Assembly: GCA_002255575.1 (NCBI GenBank)
Contig: NCAT01000004.1
Span: forward strand, 62,001 to 126,000
DNA length: 64,000 nucleotides
Reading direction: 5' to 3'
DNA from: Acidocella sp. 20-57-95
Lineage (GTDB): Bacteria > Pseudomonadota > Alphaproteobacteria > Acetobacterales > Acetobacteraceae
In this document: piece after piece, positions 53,716-64,000 of the stretch
How positions within the stretch are numbered: the first letter of the stretch is position 1
Layout of the letters: every line of letters begins with the position of its first letter
Program-made: the position numbers and the translations under genes
The notes under the pieces: generated by a model
What the model saw: only the letters and a program-made list of their open reading frames with translations
Database searches by the model: none
Told to the model about the DNA's origin: nothing

Positions 53716-54134
53716 AGTTTGAAACTCCCTCTTCAATCATCTTTTTATCGGGCATCGCTACCCATTGCTTGGACCAGCCGACTTTGCTGTATTTATATAA
53801 CGTACTAGTTGGTTCATTAAGTCAAGAAAAGATTCGCTGTGCGGTCACAAAATCCTGGACTAATGAGCGATATTTTCTATAATCCATTGAAAAAACAAAG
53901 TATCTGTATACAATTCTGTGGCTATTTTATCACATATATCAAAAAATGGCAATTTTTGTTAACTTTCTATACCGTTCAAATAAATCATTCCAGGCTGGCG
54001 CGTCCCACAATGTTCGTTCTATTTGGCGTGACGTCGCAAGACCCGACGCCATCAGCCTGCACTCGTGAGGCGTTGTTGCAATCGCAGCGCATCACGCGCA
54101 TTCCCGCCACCCCGACAGGACCGACACCCGACCA
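53716..54134. other. AT-rich divergent intergenic region between oprB and the AEC transporter
   Basis: A 419-base gene-free stretch. Besides the operator-like palindrome at 53799 it holds a TTGACT at 53820-53825 (minus strand) facing oprB and a TATAAT at 53878-53883 (plus strand). I see no small gene with a ribosome site, no terminator and no repeat in the rest. Confidence 0.5.
53799..53814. promoter_or_regulatory. TetR-type operator candidate upstream of oprB
   Basis: A 16-bp imperfect palindrome, AACGTACTAGTTGGTT (half-sites agree at 6 of 8 positions) around the core ACTAGT. It lies about 85 bases before the porin ATG and just downstream of a TTGACT -35-like box on the minus strand, a good place for repression by the nearby TetR protein. 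Confidence 0.45.
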
Positions 54135-55061
54135 ATGCTGAATGTTCTCTCCATCACCGTGCCGATATTTTTGCTAATCGGCATCGGCTTTGCGGCGGCT
54201 TATTTCAAAATTGTCAGTCCGGCGGACATTCGGGCTTTGGGCCTGTTTGTGTTGAAATTCGCCCTCCCGGCATTGATCTTCACGCTCCTCTCGCAGCGTC
54301 ATTTCACGGAGATTTGGAATCTCCGTTATCTTGGTGCTTATGGTTTAGCATCGCTTCTAGTGTTCACGGGGATGTTCGTTTTCGCCACAGTCGTGCAGGG
54401 GCGCAGCCGAGCGGAAGCGGCGGTTCAGGCGATGGGATCGTGCGTTTCCAATAGCGGCTATGTGGGCTACCCGGTAGCGGTCATGGTGCTCGGGCCGGTT
54501 GCGTCCATTGCGCTGGCGTTGAATATGATCATCGAGAATGCCGTCATGATCCCGCTCGCCCTCAGCATTGCCGAAAGTGGCGCTGAGGATAAAAAATCGC
54601 CCTTCAAATTATTTTTGCACCTGGCCAGCCGGCTTGGCAGCAACCCGCTGATTTTAGGAATTGCAGCAGGGGCGGCCGTCTCCTTTAGCGGCTACCAACT
54701 GCCGATGCCGATCGCCAAGCCGATTCAAATGCTCTCCATGACGTCGTCGGCTACGGCATTGTTTGCCGTTGGCGGCACATTGGCCGGGCTGCAAATAAAA
54801 GGGGTGATCGCGGATATTTCGCGGATCGTGGCAGGTAAACTGGTCTTGCACCCGCTGGCCGTGTTGCTGGTGCTGATGCTGGTCCCCACGCTCGACCCGG
54901 CAATGAAAAAAGCCATGTTAATCTTTGCAAGCGCACCGATGTTAAGCGTGTTCGCGCTGCTGGGGCGGCCTTACGGGCAGGAGCAAATCGGGGCGGCCGC
55001 TCTGATGGTCGCGACAACCTTGTCCTTCCTAACAATCTCAGTATTGCTGTCGCTTATTTAG
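54135..55061 (+). CDS. AEC family transporter (auxin efflux carrier type)
   Basis: A 308-residue membrane protein with about ten hydrophobic segments. The first reads LSITVPIFLLIGIGFAAAYF; GSCVSNSGYVGYPVAVMVLG matches the conserved N-terminal core and FASAPMLSVFALL the C-terminal one. AEC members move malonate, malate, lactate or auxin-like acids. It is divergent from the porin operon and followed by the TetR gene. Substrate unknown. Confidence 0.85.
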   Translation: MLNVLSITVPIFLLIGIGFAAAYFKIVSPADIRALGLFVLKFALPALIFTLLSQRHFTEIWNLRYLGAYGLASLLVFTGMFVFATVVQGRSRAEAAVQAMGSCVSNSGYVGYPVAVMVLGPVASIALALNMIIENAVMIPLALSIAESGAEDKKSPFKLFLHLASRLGSNPLILGIAAGAAVSFSGYQLPMPIAKPIQMLSMTSSATALFAVGGTLAGLQIKGVIADISRIVAGKLVLHPLAVLLVLMLVPTLDPAMKKAMLIFASAPMLSVFALLGRPYGQEQIGAAALMVATTLSFLTISVLLSLI

Positions 55062-55156
55062 AGTATTTGCGCTCGCCAGAGTTGCCATGTGGCCCGTCCC
55101 GCCGCTATTAACCAGAATCGCAAATTTGGCGGTGCCGTACCGGGAAGAAGATTTTC

Positions 55157-55830
55157 ATGAAACCAACTGATTCAGTTACAGATAGCAAGGCTGACTCAGA
55201 CGCACGCCCGGTCCGTTCGCGCGATCCTGAACGTACTAAACAGGACATTCTGGACGTCGCCACCATGGAATTTGCAGCGCACGGCTTGGCCGGCGGGCGC
55301 GTGGATGCCATCGCCGCCAAAACCCAAACCACCAAGCGGATGATTTATTACTACTTCGAGAGCAAGGAGAATCTTTACGCGCTGGTGCTGGAACGCGCCT
55401 ATGCCGGCATCAGGCGTATTGAAGAACATATGGATCTCGACCGGCTGGACCCGGAAACCGCGCTGCGGCGGCTGGTGGAATTCACGTTTGATTATCACGA
55501 CGCACATCCAGAATTTGTGCGGCTTGTTGCCATCGAGAATATTCACAACGCCGCGCACGTCAAAGCCTCGCGCGCGGTGCGCGAGACCAATCGCCCGGCC
55601 TTGATGGTGGTGAAAAACCTGTTGTCCCGCGGGCTGCAGGCGGGCGTGTTTAAACGCAATCTTGACCCCGTTGATCTACATCTGATGATCAGCGCGATGT
55701 GTTACTATCGCGTGTCGAACCGGCAGACCTTTGGCACCATTTTCGAATGTGACCTGAACGAGCCGAAATTGCGCGAACGCCAGCGCCGCATGATTACTGA
55801 TGCGGTGGCGCTCTTCATGATGTCGGCAGA

Positions 55831-55834
<4 letters not shown>
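55157..55834 (+). CDS. TetR/AcrR-family regulator, probable quinate-module repressor
   Basis: A 225-residue regulator. The HTH region is AAHGLAGGRVDAIAAKTQTT followed by KRMIYYYFESKENLYALV, the TetR signature. The ligand domain follows (about 85-220). It ends in a 4-base convergent overlap with quiC. The group of TetR proteins next to dehydroshikimate dehydratases suggests it controls quiC and the porin-MFS-dehydrogenase operon, using the ACTAGT palindrome at 53799 among others. Confidence 0.85.
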
Positions 55835-57690
<1,856 letters not shown>

Positions 57691-57836
57691 GAGCGGGATT
57701 GTTCCTAGAAACGCGCCTCGTTGGACGCACGACCACCCCTTCGATAGACCAAAGCTTATGGTCTGTATAGTTAATTAAGTAGGTGCTCGGCCTGACTTTT
57801 GAGCACCCTTCGCACGTGGCAGACAGCGCGTTGTGT

Positions 57837-58556
57837 TCACCAGGGCAGCGATGCGCCCTTATAGTCAAAAAAGCCTCCACTCGCAGTCGGCGCTAACCGG
57901 TTGATGACGCCCAGCAAATCCGCGGCCGCTTCGGCCGGTGGCCGCACATGCAAACCAGATTTTGCAAAAGGTGCTGAAAGTCGGCTGGTCACGGTCCCCG
58001 GATGCAGAACCACGCAGACAGCTTCCGGCCGGTTGCGCTTGAGCTCAATGGCTGCCGTATGAACAAGCTGGTTTAGTGCTGCCTTCGCTGCCCGGTAGCT
58101 ATACCAGCCACCAATCTGGTTATCGCCAATACTGCCCACTTTGGCAGACAGGCTGGCAAACACCGCCCGGCCTTGGCGGGGAAATAACGGCAGGAAATGC
58201 TTCATCAATAAAGCCGGTCCCAGCGCGTTGGCCGCGAAAGACGCGGCCAAATGTGCTGCGTTCAACTCTTTAAAGCTCTTCTCCGGCATAAACCCATCGC
58301 CATGCAAAAACCCGGTGGCATCGATCACCAGCCGAATTTCCCGCCCGCTCAAGCTCTGCACCGCCGTAGCGATCGATGCTTCGGAGGTAATATCCACCGG
58401 CAACGCACCACTGCGCGAGAAACCTACCACCTCACTAAATTCTGGCACGCGCTGCAACGCCGTCACCAAGGCGCCGCCAACGCCGCCGCTGGCGCCGATC
58501 ACAACCGCCACGCCGCCAGCCGGAAACCCCGAAAAATCAATTTGTGCTTCATCCAT
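57837..58556 (-). CDS. SDR family oxidoreductase (CsgA-like)
   Basis: A 239-residue SDR from ATG 58556. Cofactor motif VVIGASGGVGGALVTALQRV, catalytic YSYRAAKAALNQLV (Tyr-x3-Lys) and Ser in ASLSAKVGSIG. The C-terminal HPGTVTSRLSAPF resembles CsgA-like or C-factor SDRs that reduce short substrates. The cofactor loop lacks the usual acidic residue, so NADP(H) is possible. It stands alone between quiC and the hydrolase operon, facing away from the latter. Confidence 0.8.
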   Translation of the reverse strand: MDEAQIDFSGFPAGGVAVVIGASGGVGGALVTALQRVPEFSEVVGFSRSGALPVDITSEASIATAVQSLSGREIRLVIDATGFLHGDGFMPEKSFKELNAAHLAASFAANALGPALLMKHFLPLFPRQGRAVFASLSAKVGSIGDNQIGGWYSYRAAKAALNQLVHTAAIELKRNRPEAVCVVLHPGTVTSRLSAPFAKSGLHVRPPAEAAADLLGVINRLAPTASGGFFDYKGASLPW

Positions 58557-58658
58557 ACCGCGTAATGTCGGGGCTGAGCCGCAACCCGCAACCACCCCGG
58601 CAAAATATCACCCTCAGAGAATTGACATAGCTGCGATTCCACCGGCCAAGGTACCGGC

Positions 58659-59525
58659 ATGAAGCGCCTTCTCCTCGCCCTTAGTGTTGCTATGCTTGTG
58701 GCAATCGCGCGTGCCCCGGCCCAAAGCCTACCCGACACAACGGATCATTATTTCATAACGTCAGACGGCATCCACCTGCATTACGACGAAGCCGGCACAA
58801 CATCCGCCCCTACCATCATCCTGGTCCCCGGCTGGACCATCCCGGCCTGGATTTTTGCCCCACAAATCCGTGCCTTCTCCGCCCACTTCCACGTCATCGC
58901 CTTCGACCCGCGCGCGCAAGGCGCTTCACAAATCGCCCCTGGTGGCTACAACCAGGACCGGCGGGGTCAGGACATCGGTGACCTCATTAACCATCTTGGT
59001 GTTTCAAAAACCATCATCATCGGCTGGTCATTGGGCGTGCTAGACACGCTGGCCTACATCCACGCCTCCGGCGACTCACGTATCTCCGCCCTTGTACTGG
59101 TCGATAATTCCGTCGGCGAAAATCCACCCCCAGCCCCGTCTGGCCAGCACCACCATTACCCCACCGAACACAGCGCCTTTATGCGCGCCTTCATTCCGGG
59201 GATGTTCCACACACACCAATCACCCGCCTATCTCAACCGCTTGATCACCGCTTGCCTGCGCGTTCCTGCCGATGATGCCCGCCTCCTCCTCACCTACCCA
59301 GTCCCCCGCACCTATTGGCGCGACGCGTTATTCTCTACCAATGTCCCGGTGCTTTACATTGTTCGCCCGCACCTCGCCGGCCAGGCGCATAATCTATTGC
59401 TTGACCGGCCCAATTCACAAACCGCTTTGTTCCCCAAAGCCGGGCACGCACTGTTCGTTGATGAACCGGCGCGCTTCAACGCGCTCGTCCTCGCCTTCCT
59501 AAAATCCAAGGCAAAAAGCCAATGA
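58659..59525 (+). CDS. Secreted alpha/beta hydrolase
   Basis: A 288-residue hydrolase with a signal peptide (MKRLLLALSVAMLVAIARAPAQS). Family features: VPGWTIPAWIF (oxyanion region), nucleophile elbow IIGWSLGVLDT (Ser about 128), Asp in VDNSVGE-type loop and His in PKAGHALFVDEP. It would act in the periplasm on an ester, lactone or epoxide. It shares an ATGA overlap with the following membrane protein, so they are co-translated. Confidence 0.82.
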   Translation: MKRLLLALSVAMLVAIARAPAQSLPDTTDHYFITSDGIHLHYDEAGTTSAPTIILVPGWTIPAWIFAPQIRAFSAHFHVIAFDPRAQGASQIAPGGYNQDRRGQDIGDLINHLGVSKTIIIGWSLGVLDTLAYIHASGDSRISALVLVDNSVGENPPPAPSGQHHHYPTEHSAFMRAFIPGMFHTHQSPAYLNRLITACLRVPADDARLLLTYPVPRTYWRDALFSTNVPVLYIVRPHLAGQAHNLLLDRPNSQTALFPKAGHALFVDEPARFNALVLAFLKSKAKSQ

Positions 59526-61969
59526 AACTCCTTCCGCTGTTCCTGGTCTCACTTGCCGCCGTCGGCATTGAGACGGCGCTGACGCGTTACTTCGCCGTCG
59601 CCAACTGGTCCGACTATGGCTACTGGGTCATCTCAATCGTCATGGTCGGCTTCGCCTTCAGCGGCGTCACATTGGCCCTCGCTGGCGAGGCCCTCGCCCG
59701 CCGCTCTGACATTCTGTTAGCCAGCCTGCCCACACTCCTCACCCTCAGCGCCGCGCTGGGCTACAGTTTCACCATCCTCAACCCGTTCAACCCGCTGCAA
59801 TTGCAGAACCAAGCCACCTATCTGCCGCAACTGGGCAATATTGCGCTTTACTACGCAGCATTGCTGCCGTTCTTTTTCCTGGCCGGCCTGTTCATCAGCC
59901 TTACCTTCGTGGTGAATTATCAAAATATCGGCCGCGTCTATGCCGCCGACCTTACCGGCGCCGGGCTTGGTTCCATCATAGTGCTCGGCCTGATGTATCT
60001 GCTCAGCCCGTTCGACCTCATTCCAGCCTTGCTTCCCGCCCTTGCCATGGCTGCCGCCTTTACCACCAAATTCCGAAAACGCGCGGTCCTGGCTGCAAGT
60101 TTCGCGCTCATCCTCGCCGAAGCCTTACTGCTCCTCGGCCCGCAAGCCGTGGTCAGCCAATACAAACCCATCTACCCGCCGCTGCACACCCCCAACGCCA
60201 AAATCCTCGCCGAACTCCGTTCCCCGCACGGCGATTATCTGCTGCTTGATGACTTCACCGAACGGGTGAATACCGACATCTCAAATGATTCCGGCATGCT
60301 CGGCTACACCGACCCACCACGCAGCCTCGGCCTGTACCGCGATGGTATCCGCATCGCGAGCCTGCCACGCAACGCCACCCCCAGCACCGGCTACGCCAAA
60401 GGCGCGCTGGATGCATTACCCTATACGCTGCGCCCAAGCGCGGACATCTTATTAATTGGTGCCTCCGGCGGCTTCCGCATCGCCGAAACCTTGGCCCTCG
60501 GCGCTAACCGCATCACCGCGCTTGAACCCGAACCCGCTCTCTACAGCGCCATCACAACCGGCCTCGGCACCAGCCCGCCCTTCGCCAGCAACCAAGCTGT
60601 CACCATCAGCCGCCTCAGCCCTGTCGCCGCCGCACAAACCACCGGCCCGTACGACATTATCGACCTTTCAGCCGACTTCCTCGACTCCTCCCCCGCCAAC
60701 GTCAACGCCATCACCGTGCAAGCCTTCTCAACCTATCTGCGCGATTTAAAACCCGGCGGCATCATCTCCATCCCCGTCTCGATCCAAGACCTGCCGGTCT
60801 ATGCGCTGCGCATGCTCGCCACCGTCCGCGCCGCCCTGGCCGCTACCAACACACCCGACCCACTCGCCCATGTCATCATCTACCGCTCCGCCTGGAACGC
60901 CCGCATCCTGGTCAGCCGGGATGCCTTCACCCAGGGAGACATCAAAACCGCCGCCAAATGGACTGACGATCGCTCTTTCGACATTTCCTACTATCAAGGC
61001 TTCAACTTCACCGCCGCCCGCAACAACCTCTATAACGACCTCCCCGCCGTCTCGTTCGACGACGGCACCGTCACCTCCACAGGTGCCGATGATTCCATCG
61101 CCGATGAAGCTGTTCAAATTCTGCAAGGCCAGCCCAGCGTCTCTTCACAAGCCTTCAACCTAGCACCGGTCACGTCTGACCGTCCCAGCTTCTATTCCGT
61201 GCTGCGTCTCGCGAATCTCAGCGTGCTGCTGGCGCGCCTGCAAATTTTGCCACAATCGGAAATCGGTGCGCTGGTTAATCTCGCCGTGCTGGCTCAGGCC
61301 ATCATCATCGCCGCCTTCGTCCTGCTCGTCCCACTAATCGCCCCACGCATCGCGCAATCAGAACCATCCGGCATCGGCCTCATCCGCCCCATCATCTATT
61401 TCCCAGCCCTTGCCCTGGGCTTTCTGTTCATCGAAATCTTCGGCATCGAAAAAGCCAGCGCCTTCCTGAACGACCGCGCCGCCGGCTTCGCACTGGTCCT
61501 CAGCTTCATGCTGATGTTTTCCGGCCTCGGCAGCCTCATCAGCACCCGCCTGGAAGCCATCGCCCAGCGCGGCGTTTGGCTTGCCTGCGGAATTCTCTCA
61601 ATCTGGGCGGGCCTTGCCTTGCTGTTCCTGCCAAGCGGGATGCTCGCCGCCAGCGCTTGGCCCTTCCTGCTCCGCGCCATCCTGGTCATCATCGCCATCG
61701 CGCCGGTCTCCATCGCGCTCGGCCTGCCGTTTCCGCTCGGCCTCGAGAAAGTCTCCGGCGGCAGCTTCCTGCCCTGGGCCTGGGGGCTCAACGGCGCCTT
61801 CTCAGTGGTCGCCACCCCACTCGCCAATCTCATCGCCCGAAATTTCGGCCTGCACGCTGTTTTAGCCGCCGCCATTCTCCTGTATATCGCAGCCGCAGCA
61901 TCTTTCCCCGCGACCAGGAGACAACTCAATTGTTCGACCACCCAACCAGCCTATCCCGTCGCGGACTAA
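59522..61969 (+). CDS. Multi-pass membrane protein with spermidine-synthase-like domain
   Basis: An 815-residue protein. The N-terminal region (1-200) has six to seven hydrophobic helices, the centre (about 215-560) a soluble SAM-type fold with ILLIGASGGFRIAETLALGA and DIIDLSADFLDSS, and the C-terminal region (about 575-810) another six helices ending in basic residues. The central fold resembles spermidine synthase, but the acidic amine-binding motif is not obvious. The enzyme role is unknown. It overlaps the hydrolase upstream by 4 bases and the methyltransferase downstream by 40. Confidence 0.75.
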   Translation: MKLLPLFLVSLAAVGIETALTRYFAVANWSDYGYWVISIVMVGFAFSGVTLALAGEALARRSDILLASLPTLLTLSAALGYSFTILNPFNPLQLQNQATYLPQLGNIALYYAALLPFFFLAGLFISLTFVVNYQNIGRVYAADLTGAGLGSIIVLGLMYLLSPFDLIPALLPALAMAAAFTTKFRKRAVLAASFALILAEALLLLGPQAVVSQYKPIYPPLHTPNAKILAELRSPHGDYLLLDDFTERVNTDISNDSGMLGYTDPPRSLGLYRDGIRIASLPRNATPSTGYAKGALDALPYTLRPSADILLIGASGGFRIAETLALGANRITALEPEPALYSAITTGLGTSPPFASNQAVTISRLSPVAAAQTTGPYDIIDLSADFLDSSPANVNAITVQAFSTYLRDLKPGGIISIPVSIQDLPVYALRMLATVRAALAATNTPDPLAHVIIYRSAWNARILVSRDAFTQGDIKTAAKWTDDRSFDISYYQGFNFTAARNNLYNDLPAVSFDDGTVTSTGADDSIADEAVQILQGQPSVSSQAFNLAPVTSDRPSFYSVLRLANLSVLLARLQILPQSEIGALVNLAVLAQAIIIAAFVLLVPLIAPRIAQSEPSGIGLIRPIIYFPALALGFLFIEIFGIEKASAFLNDRAAGFALVLSFMLMFSGLGSLISTRLEAIAQRGVWLACGILSIWAGLALLFLPSGMLAASAWPFLLRAILVIIAIAPVSIALGLPFPLGLEKVSGGSFLPWAWGLNGAFSVVATPLANLIARNFGLHAVLAAAILLYIAAAASFPATRRQLNCSTTQPAYPVAD

Positions 61970-62940
61970 TCAGCACCGCCGCCGCACTCGCCGCCGCCCC
62001 GTCCCTCAGCTTCGCGGACAACGCCGCCCCCGCCGCGACCGCACCGCTGCTAACAACCCCGGCCACCCCAAATGGCCAGCCCTGGACCCGCGACGCTTTC
62101 CAAGCCGCCATGGCAGCCTCCGGCCGGCCAGTCACCCTGACTGATGCACAATTCGCCGCCATCCAAGCCCGCAAACCCGCCGCCATGAAAGCCATCGCCG
62201 ACTATCTCAAAATGCGCCTAGGCTCAGCCGACCCGCTGGTGCTGGCCGCCTTCCAGGCCCTGCCGCGCGAATATTACCACTATATCTACTCCGAGCACCG
62301 CTCCACCTGCGGCGACGCCTACGACCAGCCCCCCAAACCCTGGGCGCTCGGCTACGGCTCCGCTTTGTCGGACTATCTCGGCCAGGCCTATATGACCCAG
62401 GTTTGCAAACCAGGCCCCAATGATGTCTCACTCGAAATCGGCACCGGCAGCGGTTTCCAAAGCTCGCTGCTCTCGCGCATCGTCAAAGCCGCCTACTCAA
62501 TCGAAATCATCGAGCCGCTTGGCAACGCCGTCCATAAAATTTTCTCACCGCTCGGCTACGACAACATCACCACCCGCGTCGGTGACGGTTACTACGGCTG
62601 GCCCGAACAAAAAGACGGCTTTGACATCATCATCGTCACCTGCGCCGCCCAATACGCCCCCCCCGCCCTCTTCGCCCAGCTCAAGCCCGGCGGCCGCATG
62701 ATCATCCCCATCGGACAGCCCTTCAAACAAGGCCAGGTCTTCTACGTCTATTCAAAAGACGAAAACGGCAAAATCCACTCCCGCCGCGACATGGGCTGCT
62801 TCTTCATCCCCATGACCGGAACCATGATGAAAATCCCCGCCAACGAAGCCGACTTAAAAAAAACCCTCGCCCATAGGTGTTTCAACACCTGGGAGCGAGG
62901 GTTTTTTCTTAAGTCCAGGGTTCTAAGGGCGAGCCCTTAG
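61930..62940 (+). CDS. PCMT-family methyltransferase with a Tat-like signal
   Basis: A 336-residue protein starting at TTG 61930, with AGGAG ten bases upstream; the frame is open further up, but that part is the shadow of the preceding gene. It begins HPTSLSRRGLISTAAALAAA, a twin-arginine-like leader with a hydrophobic core and cleavage near SFA-DN. The methyltransferase core has SLEIGTGSGFQSSLLSRI (SAM motif I) and DIIIVTCAAQYAPPALFAQL. The family repairs isoaspartate, but export is unusual. The last 28 codons run through a bidirectional terminator, so the C-terminus is odd. Confidence 0.75.
   Translation: MFDHPTSLSRRGLISTAAALAAAPSLSFADNAAPAATAPLLTTPATPNGQPWTRDAFQAAMAASGRPVTLTDAQFAAIQARKPAAMKAIADYLKMRLGSADPLVLAAFQALPREYYHYIYSEHRSTCGDAYDQPPKPWALGYGSALSDYLGQAYMTQVCKPGPNDVSLEIGTGSGFQSSLLSRIVKAAYSIEIIEPLGNAVHKIFSPLGYDNITTRVGDGYYGWPEQKDGFDIIIVTCAAQYAPPALFAQLKPGGRMIIPIGQPFKQGQVFYVYSKDENGKIHSRRDMGCFFIPMTGTMMKIPANEADLKKTLAHRCFNTWERGFFLKSRVLRASP
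62856..62907. terminator. Bidirectional Rho-independent terminator inside the 3' end of the PCMT gene
   Basis: Outer stem AACCCTCGC.../...GCGAGGGTT with a run of A on the left and T on the right; an inner stem AGGTGTT / AACACCT extends it. Eight A precede and six T follow, so it can work on both strands, ending the hydrolase-methyltransferase operon (plus) and rpsO (minus). A second perfect hairpin, CTAAGGGC-GA-GCCCTTAG, follows at 62923-62940. Confidence 0.88.
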
Positions 62941-62978
62941 CAGGGGTCCGGGGGACAACGTCCCCTGGCCTTCCTCAA

Positions 62979-63248
62979 CTAGCGGCGCAGGTTGAGGCGC
63001 GCGATGAGGTCCTGATAGCGCTTGAGGCTCTTGCGCTTCAAATAGTCCAGCAAGGAGCGGCGCTGACCAACGAGCACCAGCAGACCACGGCGCGAATGGA
63101 AATCTTTCGCATGGGTTTTGAGGTGTTCGGTGAGGTTCACAATACGCTCAGAGAGCAGGGCAATCTGCACTTCAGGGCTGCCAGTATCGTTGGCGGCGGT
63201 GGCGTATTCGGCAATAACTTCGGTACGGCGTTCTGGTGTAATCGACAT
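62979..63248 (-). CDS. rpsO: 30S ribosomal protein S15
   Basis: An 89-residue protein, the standard length, from ATG 63248 ([18 protein letters not shown]). It has [20 protein letters not shown], the conserved [20 protein letters not shown] and [14 protein letters not shown] at the end. S15 binds 16S rRNA and the S6/S18 complex during 30S assembly. It lies 11 bases after truB, the common bacterial order. Confidence 0.95.
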   Translation of the reverse strand: MSITPERRTEVIAEYATAANDTGSPEVQIALLSERIVNLTEHLKTHAKDFHSRRGLLVLVGQRRSLLDYLKRKSLKRYQDLIARLNLRR

Positions 63249-63259
63249 CGTGATATCCT

Positions 63260-64000
63260 TCACGAAAAATGTTGAATGAGACGCTCTGATTTCAGCCAGC
63301 CCTCTGAAAGGCGGGCCAGTGCCAGAACGCGTCCTGCAGCCAGCACGCGCACCAACCCGTTATCGGGGTTAGCGGCCTCTGGAATCCGCCCCATCAGATC
63401 AACCAAACTGATTGGTTGACCATTTGAGAGAGCATGTGCCTCAACCGCCGTCAGGGCCAGTGCCGGGATGTCGTCCAGCGCGGTCTCGATCGGCAGTATA
63501 AGTTCTGCAAGAGTGGCGGGCGTATGCTCCGAATTCAGCATCATGTCCATAGGAACCGCCATTTTTGTCATAAACGGCCCCACTCTCAGCCGGCGCAGCA
63601 CCACAATATGCCCAACGGTCCCACAAGCCCGCGACAAATCCCGCGCCAGCGAGCGCATATAAACGCCCTTGCCCGATGAAACTTCAAACTCGGCGGTATC
63701 CGCGTCAGGCCGGCCAATCAATATCCACCTTTATGGCCGAAAATGACGGCGGAATTTGCATAATTTTGCCCCGGAACGCCGGTAAAGCCGCATTGATCTC
63801 GGCATCAGTGGGCCGGTAATCGTGGGTTTGCGTCACCGCGCCCTCGGCATCATCGGTATCCCGCGCTTCACCGAACCTGATGGTGAAATGGTACAATTTC
63901 GTCCCATCCATCACATAGGGCACGGTTTTGGTGGCGGCCCCCAGCGCAATGGGCAAAATACCTGTCGCCAGCGGGTCCAGCGTCCCGCCATGCCCGGCTT
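63260..64000 (-). pseudogene. truB: tRNA pseudouridine-55 synthase, disrupted (partial at window end)
   Basis: Two reading frames together give TruB. The upstream part (64000 to about 63719) has [20 protein letters not shown] with the catalytic Asp, then [10 protein letters not shown]. The downstream part (about 63724 to 63260) continues in another frame: [20 protein letters not shown] and LRRLRVGPF, then a normal C-terminus. The 20-30 residues that normally follow KxDG, including the conserved Tyr-Ala-Arg stretch, are absent. A deletion that is not a multiple of three explains both the loss and the frame change. A sequencing or assembly error is possible. The N-terminus lies beyond the window. 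Confidence 0.78.

Noticed and set aside
61576..61929. Longer N-terminus for the PCMT-type protein
   Set aside because: This part overlaps the membrane gene in another frame; the leader plus ribosome site support the TTG at 61930.

Overview
The window looks like a chromosomal segment of an alphaproteobacterium, most plausibly Acetobacteraceae (an Acidocella/Acidiphilium-like acidophile). This placement rests on gene content: a Tim44-like/MltA pair, GcrA-like regulators, a fused QuiC-type dehydroshikimate dehydratase and OprB porins. No rRNA or tRNA gene was recognised, so the taxonomy is an inference.

Layout. Positions 1-7786 are host genes: the end of gmd and all of rmd (GDP-rhamnose synthesis), a CDF metal exporter overlapping a TonB protein, a MetA-like outer-membrane protein, a patch of 22-bp tandem repeats, a BtuB receptor behind a cobalamin riboswitch, and azlCD. 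Positions 7779-35858 hold a compact phage-derived locus, almost all on the minus strand. Read in its own 5' to 3' order it has an XRE repressor (divergent), a GcrA-like regulator, a DUF6362-type protein, an outer-membrane barrel, large terminase, portal, scaffold, capsid, connectors, contractile sheath and tube, a tail chaperone with a canonical -1 slippery site, baseplate genes, four fibre/spike genes, and a lysis cassette (endolysin, holin candidates, overlapping spanins). No integrase, transposase or replication gene is visible, and both edges overlap host genes. It is therefore either a defective or domesticated prophage, or possibly a contractile gene-transfer-agent-like element.

Positions 35855-45968 return to host genes: a double-domain GT2 glycosyltransferase, isochorismatase-like hydrolase, N-formylglutamate amidohydrolase, histidine phosphatase, Tim44-like protein, MltA, an orphan LutA-like protein, a MaoC hotdog protein, galU and a phosphomannomutase/phosphoglucomutase. 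The nucleotide-sugar genes at both ends of the phage locus suggest a surface-polysaccharide neighbourhood.

Positions 46076-50109 form a small catabolic module (APH-type kinase, class-III aminotransferase-fold enzyme, SDR, DeoR regulator) with a shared operator-like element in front of both transcription units. Positions 50152-57690 look like a quinate/shikimate-type module: a divergent AroE-family dehydrogenase, MFS transporter, OprB porin, AEC transporter, TetR regulator and fused QuiC. Positions 57837-62940 hold an SDR and a tight operon of alpha/beta hydrolase, membrane spermidine-synthase-like protein and a secreted-looking PCMT-family methyltransferase whose last codons run through a bidirectional terminator. 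The window ends with rpsO and a truB that appears broken by an internal frameshifting deletion.
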